Assembly (NCBI GenBank): GCA_020444275.1
Contig: JAHLLG010000002.1
Location: forward strand, 669,991 to 733,990
From: Bacteroidota bacterium
Lineage (GTDB): Bacteria; Bacteroidota; Bacteroidia; Bacteroidales; UBA12077
DNA: 64,000 nucleotides
Direction of reading: 5' to 3'
Part shown: positions 23,084 through 31,842 of the stretch, piece after piece
How the letters are laid out: each line of letters begins with the position of its first letter
How positions within the stretch are numbered: the first letter of the stretch is position 1
Program-made: the position numbers and the translations under genes
The notes under the pieces: generated by a model
What the model was told of the DNA's origin: nothing
The model's database searches: none
Seen by the model: only the letters and a program-made list of their open reading frames with translations

Positions 23084-24244
23084 TTACATTTTTAATTTTT
23101 CCAATGCTTCATTTAAGGGTATGATGTTGTTGCTTTCATCAACGGCAATAATAAACGCATCGGGAAATTTTTCTTCTACAATTTTTTTAAACTGCACTAT
23201 CTTTTCAAAACTTGATGTAGAGCCAACGGTATATTTATAAAGTTCATTAATTTTAAATTCCTCAACATTTTCAAATCCTTTAAAAAAATCAGAATCTATA
23301 GGTACTGAGTTTGATGATGATGCAATCTGAACTTTGAATTTAACACTACCGGTAGTATTTTCATTGATTTCATTCTCAGTAATCGAATCCTTCCTTAATC
23401 TACTCGAATCTACTTTAGCAACAAATTTACTTTTTGCTTCAATAGCCGATTTATAACTTTTAAATGCACGATAAATGGCAGAAGCTATGTACTCCTGACC
23501 ACTGGTGCTCATTAAAAATCTTTCTTCCGACGGATTGGTAATAAATCCGGTTTCTACTAAAACACTTGGCATAGTGGTTTTCCATAGTACAAGAAATCCT
23601 GCTTGTTTTACTCCACGACTTTTTCTTAAAGCCCGTGTTTCAAATTCATTTTCTACATGTGCAGCATAATTTAAACTTTGTTCTAAATAGGTGTTTTGTA
23701 AAAATGAGAAAATAATGTACGATTCAGCTGAATGAGGATCAAATCCTTCGTATTTGGTTGTATAATCTTCTTCGAAAAGAATCGCTGAATTTTCCATTTT
23801 GGCAACTTCCAAGTTTCCGTCCGATTTGTGAAGCCCCATAGCAAATGTTTCTGTACCATATGCTCTGGCATCTTTATTGCCATTACAATGAATAGATATA
23901 AATAAATCAGCCTTATTTTTATTTGCTATATCAGCTCTTTCATCTAAAGGAACAAATACATCTGTTGTACGGGTATAAATTACTTTAACATCCGGAATGT
24001 TTTCTTCAATATAAGTACCTAACTTTAATGAAATATCCAGAACTATATCTTTTTCTTTTGATTTTCTACCTCTGGCTCCGCTGTCTTTCCCTCCATGACC
24101 CGGATCAATAACTACCGTTTTTAATGAATATTTCTCTTCAATTTGAGAATATCCATTGTGGTTGATACTCAAATTAAGAAATATTAACACAATTATTCCT
24201 AATTGGTATCTAATTTGTTTAAAAAAAATCGTTATAAAGTACAT
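23084..24244 (-). CDS. N-acetylmuramoyl-L-alanine amidase with SPOR-like tail
   Basis: With the start at 24244 the protein has 386 residues, beginning MYFITIFFKQ with a signal peptide ending near NGYSQ. The Amidase_3 domain follows: VVIDPGHGGKDSGARG, a zinc His in ISIHCNGN, and VLVETGFITNPSEE with the catalytic Glu. Residues ~300-386 (KFKVQIASS, YKYTVGSTSSFE, FPDAFIIAV) resemble a SPOR peptidoglycan-binding domain. It cleaves the amide bond between MurNAc and the stem peptide, probably at division. An upstream in-frame ATG (24409) would overlap the divergent lptD-like gene and precede a poor N-terminus, so it was not chosen. Confidence 0.88.
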   Translation of the reverse strand: MYFITIFFKQIRYQLGIIVLIFLNLSINHNGYSQIEEKYSLKTVVIDPGHGGKDSGARGRKSKEKDIVLDISLKLGTYIEENIPDVKVIYTRTTDVFVPLDERADIANKNKADLFISIHCNGNKDARAYGTETFAMGLHKSDGNLEVAKMENSAILFEEDYTTKYEGFDPHSAESYIIFSFLQNTYLEQSLNYAAHVENEFETRALRKSRGVKQAGFLVLWKTTMPSVLVETGFITNPSEERFLMSTSGQEYIASAIYRAFKSYKSAIEAKSKFVAKVDSSRLRKDSITENEINENTTGSVKFKVQIASSSNSVPIDSDFFKGFENVEEFKINELYKYTVGSTSSFEKIVQFKKIVEEKFPDAFIIAVDESNNIIPLNEALEKLKM

Positions 24245-24274
24245 CTTCTTTACTAATCTATACAATATTTTAAT

Positions 24275-24282
24275 TAGTTTTG
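24275..24282 (+). promoter_or_regulatory. Candidate -7 box for the lptD-like gene
   Basis: TAGTTTTG fits TAnnTTTG, 24 bases before the proposed TTG start at 24306. No good -33 element is visible, so support is modest. Confidence 0.35.
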
Positions 24283-24305
24283 GAGCTCTAAAAAAACAAC
24301 AGTAA

Positions 24306-26987
24306 TTGCACAAAAATAGTATAATTAAATTGTATATAAAATTTAGATATTTCGTTTTTCTCTTTGTTTTGATTATTTCTATTCCAATCAAGAATTTTGC
24401 CCAAGTCAACAGAGGTGGTCAAAGTTTAGAATCGGATGGTAATAATAATTCAGCAATTACAGATTCCATAGCTATTTCAGATTCGATTGCTACACAGAAT
24501 CAGAAGAAAACTAACTTTATACAAACGCAAGTTATTTATAATGCACAGGATTCAATTATACTATCAAGCGATGCCAAAAAGGTTTACCTGTTTAATAAGG
24601 CTAAAATAGTTTATGGTGATATTGAATTAGAAGCCGATTATATTGAATACGACGAGGAGAATAACTTTGTTTTCGCAAGAGGGGTAGAAGATTCTTTAGG
24701 AAATATATCCGGGAAACCAAAGTTTAAGGAGAACAACGAAGAGTTTGTTGCCAGAACCATTAAATACAATTTCAAAACCAAAAAAGGATATATACAGGAG
24801 GTTTTTACTGAGGAGGAACAAGGTTTTTTGCATAGCGAAGAGACAAAAAAACTTGAAGATAACAGCTTCCTTCTAAAAAACGGTAAATATACTACTTGTG
24901 AGAATGAAGAACATCCGCACTTTTACCTGAAAATGTCGAAAGCTAAGGTTATTCCAAATGATAAGATAATTTCAGGTCCTGCATTTTTGGTAATGGAAGA
25001 TATTCCAATAAAGTTTCTTGGTGTTCCTTTTGGTTTTTTCCCTAACCAAAGTCAGTACTCATCAGGAATAATAATTCCCAGTTATGGTGAAGAAACCAAA
25101 AGAGGTTTTTACTTGCAGGATGGTGGATATTATTTTGGCATTAGCAATAAGATGGATCTTGCCATTACAGGGGATATTTTTTCGAAAGGATCGTGGGGAA
25201 GCGATATGCAATTTAGGTATAAAAAAAGATATAAATTCAATAGTAACTTTCATTTTACGTATGCAGAATTTATTCAGAGTGAGAAAGGCCTGGAAGATTA
25301 TAGCAAAACAAAAAATATGGCAATTCGCTGGACACATACGCAAGATCCCAAAGCTAATCCGAATACTACATTTAAAGCAAGTGTTAATTACAGTACTTCA
25401 GAATATGATAAGTTCAATAGTAAATCGATAGAACAGCTAAATACCAATACAAAGCAATCGAGTATTTCATATGGAAAGAACTGGGCTGGTAGTCCATTCC
25501 GGTTTAATATGGACTTAAAGCATTCGCAGAACAGTAAGAACAATAGTATAAATCTTACTTTACCTGTCATGACTTTTAATATGGACAGGCAATATCCTTT
25601 TAGAAAAAAGAATTCAACAGGTGAAACTAAATGGTACGAAGATATTGAAATACAATATTCATCTAAAGCCGAAAATAAAATAAGTACAGTTGATTCATTG
25701 CTTTTTAAAGAAACTGAATGGACTGATTTTGATAATGGTTTCCAGCATAATATTCCTTTAAGTACTAACTTTAAAATTTTACAGTATTTTAATTTAAGTC
25801 CACGTGTTGAATATACTGGTATACTATATCCGAATTATCTTGAATATTCATACGTGGAAAATGTTGATACAGTAAGTGGAGTAACGAGCTATGAGTTGGT
25901 GGAGGATACCGTTCCTACTGTAAGATATGCACAAATGGTAACTCCATCTATTTCGTTAAGTGTTAGTCCGAATATCTACGGAATGTACCAGATGAGAAAC
26001 CCGGATTCCAAAATTGTTGCAATAAGGCACGTATTAACTCCATCAGTTAGCATATCCTACAGACCTGATATGGGAAGTATGATTGATGGTTATTATTTTA
26101 GCGATACCATTTCAGGAAGAGATTATTCAATTTTTGATAATGGTATTTATCGTCTTCCTTCTGCTCCCGGAGAAAGTGGTACAGTTAATTTTGGCTTAAA
26201 CAATAACCTGGAAATGAAAGTGAGAGATTTTGAAGATACAACCGGCACCGGAACAAAAAAAATAAAGCTTTTAGAAAGTTTCAGATTATCAACAAGTTAC
26301 GATCTATTTGCGGATTCGTTACATTGGAGCCCAATATCGTTTAATGCAAGAACCTCAATGTTTGAGAATAAGTTGAGCTTTCAGGTTAATGGCAGACTTG
26401 ACCCGTATGCTCTAAACCAGACAACAGGAAGAGTGTACGATGAATTTATGTGGAATACAAACCAGGGAGGTTTCGTAAGGTTAACAAGTTTTGATTTTTC
26501 AATAGATGTTAAGCTAAATTCACCGAAAGATGGAACGGAAAACAGAGGACAAAATCAACCGGCAATGACCCAACTAGATGATCGTTTTTCAAGAACTGGT
26601 GATGAACTAAACACCATTCAGGATCACATCGTAACATATGTTGATTTTGAAATACCATGGAATTTAAGTGCTAATTTTAAATATAACTATTCTAAATCTG
26701 GGTTAGAAGCTACAAAAAGAATAACCCAGACGATGAGTATTACTGGAGATGTTAGTCTAACCAAGAAATGGAAAATTAGCCTAAGAACCAATTATGATCT
26801 GGTTGCCAACGAATTGTCAAGTACATCGATTAACATACACCGGGATTTACACTGTTGGGAGGCTTCATTTAACTGGATTCCGGTTGGTCGAATGCAGAGT
26901 TATAATTTCACTATTAACGTAAAAGGTTCTACACTAAAAGACTTCCTTAAGTACAATAAACGTAAATCTTGGCAGGATAATTTATAA
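24306..26987 (+). CDS. lptD: LptD/OstA-like outer membrane LPS-assembly protein
   Basis: An 893-residue outer membrane protein. A signal peptide (RYFVFLFVLIISIPIKNFAQ) is followed by an OstA/LptA-like jellyroll (residues ~75-200: AKKVYLFNKAKIVYGDIELE, YIEYDEENNFVFARG) and a large beta-barrel ending in FTINVKGSTLKDFLKYN. It is the expected acceptor of lipopolysaccharide at the outer membrane. No in-frame ATG precedes the signal peptide, so the start is a TTG at 24306 or 24330. It is divergent from the amidase gene with a gap of ~60 bases. Confidence 0.85.
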   Translation: MHKNSIIKLYIKFRYFVFLFVLIISIPIKNFAQVNRGGQSLESDGNNNSAITDSIAISDSIATQNQKKTNFIQTQVIYNAQDSIILSSDAKKVYLFNKAKIVYGDIELEADYIEYDEENNFVFARGVEDSLGNISGKPKFKENNEEFVARTIKYNFKTKKGYIQEVFTEEEQGFLHSEETKKLEDNSFLLKNGKYTTCENEEHPHFYLKMSKAKVIPNDKIISGPAFLVMEDIPIKFLGVPFGFFPNQSQYSSGIIIPSYGEETKRGFYLQDGGYYFGISNKMDLAITGDIFSKGSWGSDMQFRYKKRYKFNSNFHFTYAEFIQSEKGLEDYSKTKNMAIRWTHTQDPKANPNTTFKASVNYSTSEYDKFNSKSIEQLNTNTKQSSISYGKNWAGSPFRFNMDLKHSQNSKNNSINLTLPVMTFNMDRQYPFRKKNSTGETKWYEDIEIQYSSKAENKISTVDSLLFKETEWTDFDNGFQHNIPLSTNFKILQYFNLSPRVEYTGILYPNYLEYSYVENVDTVSGVTSYELVEDTVPTVRYAQMVTPSISLSVSPNIYGMYQMRNPDSKIVAIRHVLTPSVSISYRPDMGSMIDGYYFSDTISGRDYSIFDNGIYRLPSAPGESGTVNFGLNNNLEMKVRDFEDTTGTGTKKIKLLESFRLSTSYDLFADSLHWSPISFNARTSMFENKLSFQVNGRLDPYALNQTTGRVYDEFMWNTNQGGFVRLTSFDFSIDVKLNSPKDGTENRGQNQPAMTQLDDRFSRTGDELNTIQDHIVTYVDFEIPWNLSANFKYNYSKSGLEATKRITQTMSITGDVSLTKKWKISLRTNYDLVANELSSTSINIHRDLHCWEASFNWIPVGRMQSYNFTINVKGSTLKDFLKYNKRKSWQDNL

Positions 26988-27013
26988 TTTTAGGTTTCAA
27001 ATTTGCCTTATTA

Positions 27014-27577
27014 TTATGAATTTATCCAGTTTTTTAAAATCTGTTTTCCATATTTGGTCATAACTGATTCCGGATGAAATTGCACTCCGCGAATATCAAA
27101 TTTTGTGTGGCGTATTGACATGATGTTTTTTGTTGCGTTATCAACAGAGGTTATTTCCAGATTTTTAGGAAAAGACTCTCTACTAACTATCCATGAATGG
27201 TAGCGCGCAGAATTAAATTTATCAGGAATGTTTTGAAAAAGATAATCCTGTTGAATTATTTCTGTTTCAAATTCACGTCCGTGATTCACTTCTGGCATGT
27301 TAATTAGTTTGCCGCCAAAATATTCGGCAATAGCTTGATGGCCAAGGCAAACTCCCAGTATTGCTTTAGATTCTTTATAGGTTTCAATGATTTGATACAT
27401 GATATTAACCTCTGATGGAATTCCGGGACCGGGAGAAAAAACAATCTTATCAAAATCTTTTAGCTCGGATAGTTCTACTTCGTCATTCCGTTTAATTTTA
27501 ATACGGGCAAATTGTTCAATGATATGAACCAGGTTATATGTAAAGGAGTCATAATTGTCTAAAATAAATATATTCAC
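27014..27577 (-). CDS. pabA: Glutamine amidotransferase, anthranilate/aminodeoxychorismate synthase component II
   Basis: A 187-residue class-I glutamine amidotransferase. It has the family N-terminus NIFILDNYDSFTYNL, an oxyanion segment SPGPGIPSE, the catalytic Cys in AILGVCLGHQAIAEYF, and the catalytic His-Glu in GVQFHPESVMT. The start chosen is GTG at 27575-27577, which aligns with the usual family start; a TTG 27 bases upstream is the only alternative. It provides ammonia to chorismate-using synthases for folate or tryptophan. No pabB or trpE is adjacent, so PabA versus TrpG cannot be decided. It converges with the lptD-like gene. Confidence 0.87.
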   Translation of the reverse strand: MNIFILDNYDSFTYNLVHIIEQFARIKIKRNDEVELSELKDFDKIVFSPGPGIPSEVNIMYQIIETYKESKAILGVCLGHQAIAEYFGGKLINMPEVNHGREFETEIIQQDYLFQNIPDKFNSARYHSWIVSRESFPKNLEITSVDNATKNIMSIRHTKFDIRGVQFHPESVMTKYGKQILKNWINS

Positions 27578-27647
27578 TTGAAAATATGTTTTATTCGCAA
27601 GCAAATTAAGTTATTTTTGTTATTCGAAACAAAATAATAACATACTC

Positions 27648-28022
27648 ATGAAAAAAATAATTTATACTGAAAAAGCACCCAAGGCTATTGGTCCGTATAG
27701 TCAAGCTGTTGAAATAAATGGAACGTTGTATATTTCTGGTCAGGTGCCGGTTAATCCTGAAACGGGTAATATGCCAGAAGGTATCAAGGCTCAAACTGAG
27801 CAAGTGATGAAAAATATTGGAGCAATATTAGATGAAGCTGGGTATACATTTAATGATGTTGTTAAATCAACATGTTTATTGAGCGATATGGATAACTTCC
27901 AGTCTATGAACGAGGTATATGGAAGTTACTATAAAGAAAATCCACCAGCACGAGCAGCATATGGTGTTGTTAAATTACCTTTGGGGGCCTTAGTAGAGAT
28001 TGAAACAATTGCAGTTAAATAG
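27648..28022 (+). CDS. ridA: RidA family reactive imine deaminase
   Basis: A 124-residue YjgF/YER057c/UK114 family enzyme that hydrolyses reactive enamine/imine intermediates made by PLP enzymes. Recognisable segments are KAPKAIGPYSQAV, LYISGQVPVNPETG, the substrate-binding Arg in ARAAYGVVKLPLGALVEIE, and the C-terminal Glu region. The length is typical. The gene is divergent from pabA and is followed 7 bases later by a strong terminator shared with the convergent rplI gene. Confidence 0.95.
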   Translation: MKKIIYTEKAPKAIGPYSQAVEINGTLYISGQVPVNPETGNMPEGIKAQTEQVMKNIGAILDEAGYTFNDVVKSTCLLSDMDNFQSMNEVYGSYYKENPPARAAYGVVKLPLGALVEIETIAVK

Positions 28023-28029
28023 AACATAA

Positions 28030-28059
28030 AAAAAGCTTCCTCGATAAAGGAAGCTTTTT
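28030..28059. terminator. Bidirectional terminator between ridA and rplI
   Basis: AAAAAGCTTCC (28030-28040) and GGAAGCTTTTT (28049-28059) form a perfect 11-bp stem with an 8-base loop between convergent genes. Confidence 0.85.
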
Positions 28060-28079
28060 AAAAATATCTCAAATGGTAG

Positions 28080-28526
28080 TTATTCAGCAACAATTTCGAA
28101 TTCGATTTCAACACTTACTTCTTTGTGTAATTTAACTGTAGCTGTGTATTTACCAACTTCTTTAATTTGATCTTCAGGTATAGAAATATTCTTTCTGTCA
28201 ATTTCATATCCTTTTTCTTTCAATGCTTCTGCAAGCTGAATAGTGTTAACAGAACCAAAGATTTTACCTGTAGAGCTTGTCTTAGCACCAATCGATAATG
28301 ATACTTTTTCAAGTTTTTTAGCAGTTTCCTGAGCTTCATTCTTAATTTTTTCTTCTTTATGAGCTCGTTGTCTAATGTTTTCTTCGTGCATTTTCTTTGC
28401 AGAAGTCGTAGCGATAACTGCCAATCCTTTAGGAATTAAATAATTTCTTCCGTAACCATTTTTTACTGTTACGATGTCGTTTTTATGTCCTAAGTTTTGT
28501 ATATCTTCTTTTAAAATTACGTCCAT
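28080..28526 (-). CDS. rplI: 50S ribosomal protein L9
   Basis: A 148-residue ribosomal protein with the L9 N-terminal motif MDVILKEDIQNLGHKNDIVT followed by VKNGYGRNYLIPKGLA, the long connecting helix and a C-terminal rRNA-binding domain. It is the last gene of the rpsF-rpsR-rplI unit, 17 bases after rpsR. Confidence 0.97.
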   Translation of the reverse strand: MDVILKEDIQNLGHKNDIVTVKNGYGRNYLIPKGLAVIATTSAKKMHEENIRQRAHKEEKIKNEAQETAKKLEKVSLSIGAKTSSTGKIFGSVNTIQLAEALKEKGYEIDRKNISIPEDQIKEVGKYTATVKLHKEVSVEIEFEIVAE

Positions 28527-28543
28527 TTTTTATCCTCCGTTTC

Positions 28544-28813
28544 TTATTTTAACATATCAGTTACATAAGGTAGTAGAGCTAAATGACGAGCTCTTTTTAT
28601 CGCCTTAGCAACTTTTCTTTGATATTTTAACGATGTTCCTGTAATTCTTCTTGGAAGAATTTTACCTTGTTCGTTTACGAATTTTTTTAAGAACTCAGGA
28701 TCTTTATAATCGATATACTTTATTTTGTTCTTTTTAAAACGACAGTATTTTTTCTTCTTAATTTCTACTGTTGGGGGGGTAAGATATCTAATTTCTGATT
28801 GATTTTGTGCCAT
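28544..28813 (-). CDS. rpsR: 30S ribosomal protein S18
   Basis: An 89-residue protein carrying the S18 core: [40 protein letters not shown] and [15 protein letters not shown]. It pairs with S6 on the small subunit. It follows rpsF by 3 bases, the usual operon order. Confidence 0.97.
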   Translation of the reverse strand: MAQNQSEIRYLTPPTVEIKKKKYCRFKKNKIKYIDYKDPEFLKKFVNEQGKILPRRITGTSLKYQRKVAKAIKRARHLALLPYVTDMLK

Positions 28814-28816
28814 GAC

Positions 28817-29161
28817 TTATTCCTCCTTTTTTGCTTCTTTTTTACTTCTTTTCTTAATACTGTATTCAACAGCATATTTATCCATCTTGAACGTTAAAAA
28901 ACGGATGATTCTTTCATCTCGTCTGTATTCAGTTTCAAGTTTCTGGATAGCATGTCCTTCGGCTTTAAATTCAACTAAATAATAAAATCCAGTCGATTTC
29001 TTTTGGATAGGATAAGCAAGCTTCTTTAAGCCCCAGTTTTCTTCGTGCACTATTTCTGCACCTTCATTCTTTAAAATTCCTAAGAATTTTTCAACCGCTT
29101 CCTTCATCTGAACTTCAGACAAAACGGGAGTTGTAATGAAAACGGTTTCGTAATGATTCAT
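28817..29161 (-). CDS. rpsF: 30S ribosomal protein S6
   Basis: A 114-residue protein from [14 protein letters not shown]. It has the S6 ferredoxin-like fold with [20 protein letters not shown] and [13 protein letters not shown], plus a lysine/glutamate-rich tail. The start could be one codon earlier (29164). It leads the rpsF-rpsR-rplI operon. The 300-base gap upstream is shared with the divergent dnaX gene and holds no other gene. Confidence 0.97.
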   Translation of the reverse strand: MNHYETVFITTPVLSEVQMKEAVEKFLGILKNEGAEIVHEENWGLKKLAYPIQKKSTGFYYLVEFKAEGHAIQKLETEYRRDERIIRFLTFKMDKYAVEYSIKKRSKKEAKKEE

Positions 29162-29429
29162 CATAACTTTAATTATTTTAATTAGTATTAATCGAGCCGC
29201 AAAATTAGAATATTTTTTATTTAATGCAAAGAAAATAACATGTAAATGATTAAATGAAAGTGTAATGGATGCATAGAAAAGAAAAGTGTATAGCCAAATT
29301 AAATGATTACGTATAAAAATAGCATTCTAAGTATAATATAAACAATTGATATAAAACAACATAATCTAAAATGTGAATAAAAAGTTTGAAGGCAACCAGC
29401 AGTTTCTAAATCTAATAACGTAATAATTT

Positions 29430-29437
29430 TATCTTTG
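29430..29437 (+). promoter_or_regulatory. Candidate -7 box for dnaX
   Basis: TATCTTTG matches TAnnTTTG, 27 bases before the dnaX ATG at 29464. No convincing -33 TTTG was found at the usual distance. Confidence 0.45.
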
Positions 29438-29463
29438 TAAAACGAAGTTGAAAAAAAGGATTT

Positions 29464-31188
29464 ATGGAAAATTTTATTGTTTCTGCGCGAAAATACAGGC
29501 CTTCTACTTTTAAGTCAGTTGTTGGACAAGCATCTATAACAACAACTTTAAAGAACGCGATAAAAAATAATCATTTAGCGCAGGCTTACCTGTTTTGTGG
29601 CCCACGAGGAGTAGGAAAAACAACTTGTGCCCGGATATTTGCAAAAACGATAAATTGTAAAAGCCTTGATGAAAATGTTGAACCGTGTAATACCTGTGAA
29701 TCTTGCCAGTCATTTAATCAAAACAGATCATATAACATTCATGAACTGGATGCTGCTTCGAATAACTCGGTTGAAGATATACGTACTTTAATAGAACAAG
29801 TACGCATTCCACCTCAGGTTGGAAAGTATAGTATTTATATCATTGATGAGGTTCATATGCTGTCTTCTCAAGCTTTTAATGCCTTTTTAAAAACACTCGA
29901 AGAGCCACCGGCACACGCAATATTCATCTTAGCAACAACTGAAAAACATAAAATAATTCCAACTATTTTATCACGATGTCAGATCTTCGATTTTAACAGA
30001 ATTCGTGTTGATGATACCGTTGAATACCTTGAGTATATTGCCAAAGAAGAAAAAATAAACTACGAAGTTGATGCGTTTAATATAATAGCTCAAAAAGCTG
30101 ATGGTGCTATGCGTGATGCATTATCTATTTTTGATCAGGTGGTTAGTTTCTCTGGGAATAACATTACCTATCAAAATGTGATCGACAACCTTAATGTTTT
30201 AGATTATGATTATTATTTTAAGGTTACAAATGGTTTTTTAAAGAATGATATACCAGAGGTTTTACTTATTTTTGATGAGATAATTGAAAAAGGATTCGAT
30301 GCACATCATTTTATTAATGGTTTAAGTGAACACTTTCGAAACCTATTGGTGTGTAGAGATGAAACTACTTTAAAATTGTTGGAAGTCGGTGCTTCTATTC
30401 GTGAAAGTTATCAGGAACAGACTCAAAAATGTAGTCAGGAGTTTTTATTTGCTGCACTTGAAATATCAAATAAATGTGATGTTTCATATCGTTTAAGCAA
30501 AAATAAGCGATTACACGTTGAGTTGAGTTTAATTGAGTTATGTAATATTACATCCGAAAAAAAAAAGCCTAATGATGAGGTAACGGAAAACCAGGATACA
30601 AAAAAAAACATAGCTACTCAACAACAAGCTGAACCACAGTATAAAAAGAGCGAAGAAAAAAAAGAAGTTGTTCAAGAACAAAAGTCTAAACCTATACTTA
30701 AAAGTAAACCCAAATCGCTTACAACATTTTCAATTAAAGATAAGATGAAACAATCATCTCAAGAAAATGTTATTGAAGAAGAAACTGGAGTAGAAGAAAA
30801 AAAGGAGCCTGATCAAATCCTAAGTAATGAATTTTCCGAAAAAGAATTAATTGATAAGTGGCATGAGTTTTCAAATAAAGTAGGAGACAAGCCGAGAATT
30901 TTTAATACACTAACCTCAAAAGATCCAAAGCTTGAAGAAAAAAATATAATTACATTCAATATCGATAATAATTTACAGGAGCAAAAAATCAACGAAATAC
31001 GAAATGAATTAATGGATTATCTTAAAAGAGAATTGAAGAATAATCAAATTGATTTAAAGCTAATTCTAAGCGAGGTTGAAGAGGAAAACAATAAATTATA
31101 TACTTCTGAGGATAAGTTTAAACACATGTTATCTAAAAATCAAAATTTAAACACGTTAAAGCAGGAGTTTAATTTAGATCTTGAATAA
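29464..31188 (+). CDS. dnaX: DNA polymerase III subunit gamma/tau
   Basis: A 574-residue clamp-loader ATPase. It has Walker A GPRGVGKT (46-53), the four-Cys zinc module around C65 to C81 (NC...CNTCESC), Walker B IYIIDEVHML and sensor motif LATTEKHKI with arginine finger SRCQ. Residues ~365-450 form a charged low-complexity linker rich in K, E and Q, and the last ~100 residues form a tau-like domain. Runs of A in the linker (for example 30557-30566 and 30601-30609) could allow slippage to a gamma form, but this is not shown. Confidence 0.96.
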   Translation: MENFIVSARKYRPSTFKSVVGQASITTTLKNAIKNNHLAQAYLFCGPRGVGKTTCARIFAKTINCKSLDENVEPCNTCESCQSFNQNRSYNIHELDAASNNSVEDIRTLIEQVRIPPQVGKYSIYIIDEVHMLSSQAFNAFLKTLEEPPAHAIFILATTEKHKIIPTILSRCQIFDFNRIRVDDTVEYLEYIAKEEKINYEVDAFNIIAQKADGAMRDALSIFDQVVSFSGNNITYQNVIDNLNVLDYDYYFKVTNGFLKNDIPEVLLIFDEIIEKGFDAHHFINGLSEHFRNLLVCRDETTLKLLEVGASIRESYQEQTQKCSQEFLFAALEISNKCDVSYRLSKNKRLHVELSLIELCNITSEKKKPNDEVTENQDTKKNIATQQQAEPQYKKSEEKKEVVQEQKSKPILKSKPKSLTTFSIKDKMKQSSQENVIEEETGVEEKKEPDQILSNEFSEKELIDKWHEFSNKVGDKPRIFNTLTSKDPKLEEKNIITFNIDNNLQEQKINEIRNELMDYLKRELKNNQIDLKLILSEVEEENNKLYTSEDKFKHMLSKNQNLNTLKQEFNLDLE

Positions 31189-31265
31189 TTAAACAATTTC
31201 TTACTTATTTTGTAATTAGTATTGAAATTATAAATTAAATTAAATTAAATTTAAATCGAAACGCT

Positions 31266-31760
31266 ATGTTACCAAAGAAAATTGAGAAAATACTCAACGA
31301 ACAAATTCAAAAAGAAGGATATTCTTCAAACTTGTATTTAGCAATGGCTTCATGGGCCGATACTGAAGGTTATGCAGGAATATCACAATGGTTATTTGCT
31401 CAGGCACAAGAAGAATTAGAACATATGATGAAATTTGTTCATTTTATTAATGAACGTGGTGGGCATGCTATAATTCCTGCTTTTGAGCAACCTCCGGTAA
31501 AGTTCGATGGAATAAAAAAACTGTTCAACCAGGTTTTAGAACATGAGCAGTATATTACAAGCTGCATTAATGATATTGTAGCACTTGCAATTAAAGAAAA
31601 CGATTTTGCCACACATAATTGGATTCAGTGGTTTGTTACAGAACAAATAGAGGAAGAGTCATCAGTTCAGACAATTATTGATAAATTGAATTTATTAGGT
31701 GATAAGAACCTGTATCTATTTGATCGTGATATAATGAGTCTGAGAGGAGCAGGGAAATAA
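31266..31760 (+). CDS. ftnA: Ferritin
   Basis: A 164-residue non-haem ferritin that oxidises and stores iron in a 24-mer cage. Ferroxidase-centre residues are visible: the Glu in LNEQIQKEGYSSNLYLAMAS, the E-x2-H in AQEELEHMMKF, and the E/Q residues in FVTEQIEEESSV. It lies 77 bases after dnaX with its own likely promoter and is followed by a terminator at 31793-31819. Confidence 0.95.
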   Translation: MLPKKIEKILNEQIQKEGYSSNLYLAMASWADTEGYAGISQWLFAQAQEELEHMMKFVHFINERGGHAIIPAFEQPPVKFDGIKKLFNQVLEHEQYITSCINDIVALAIKENDFATHNWIQWFVTEQIEEESSVQTIIDKLNLLGDKNLYLFDRDIMSLRGAGK

Positions 31761-31792
31761 AGAGAGAATTAATCTATAAAAAAATTATAAAA

Positions 31793-31819
31793 AAACCTCA
31801 CGAAGAATTCGTGAGGTTT
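31793..31819. terminator. Bidirectional terminator after ferritin
   Basis: AAACCTCACGAA (31793-31804) and TTCGTGAGGTTT (31808-31819) form a perfect 12-bp stem with a 3-base loop between the ferritin gene and the convergent T9SS protein gene. Confidence 0.88.
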
Positions 31820-31842
31820 ATCTTTTTAATAGTTAAGGTATT

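Noticed and set aside
29165-29463. Search for a tRNA or small RNA in the rpsF-dnaX gap
   Set aside because: No cloverleaf, T-loop-like GGTTCGAATCC or stable hairpin was found; the region is plain A+T-rich promoter DNA.
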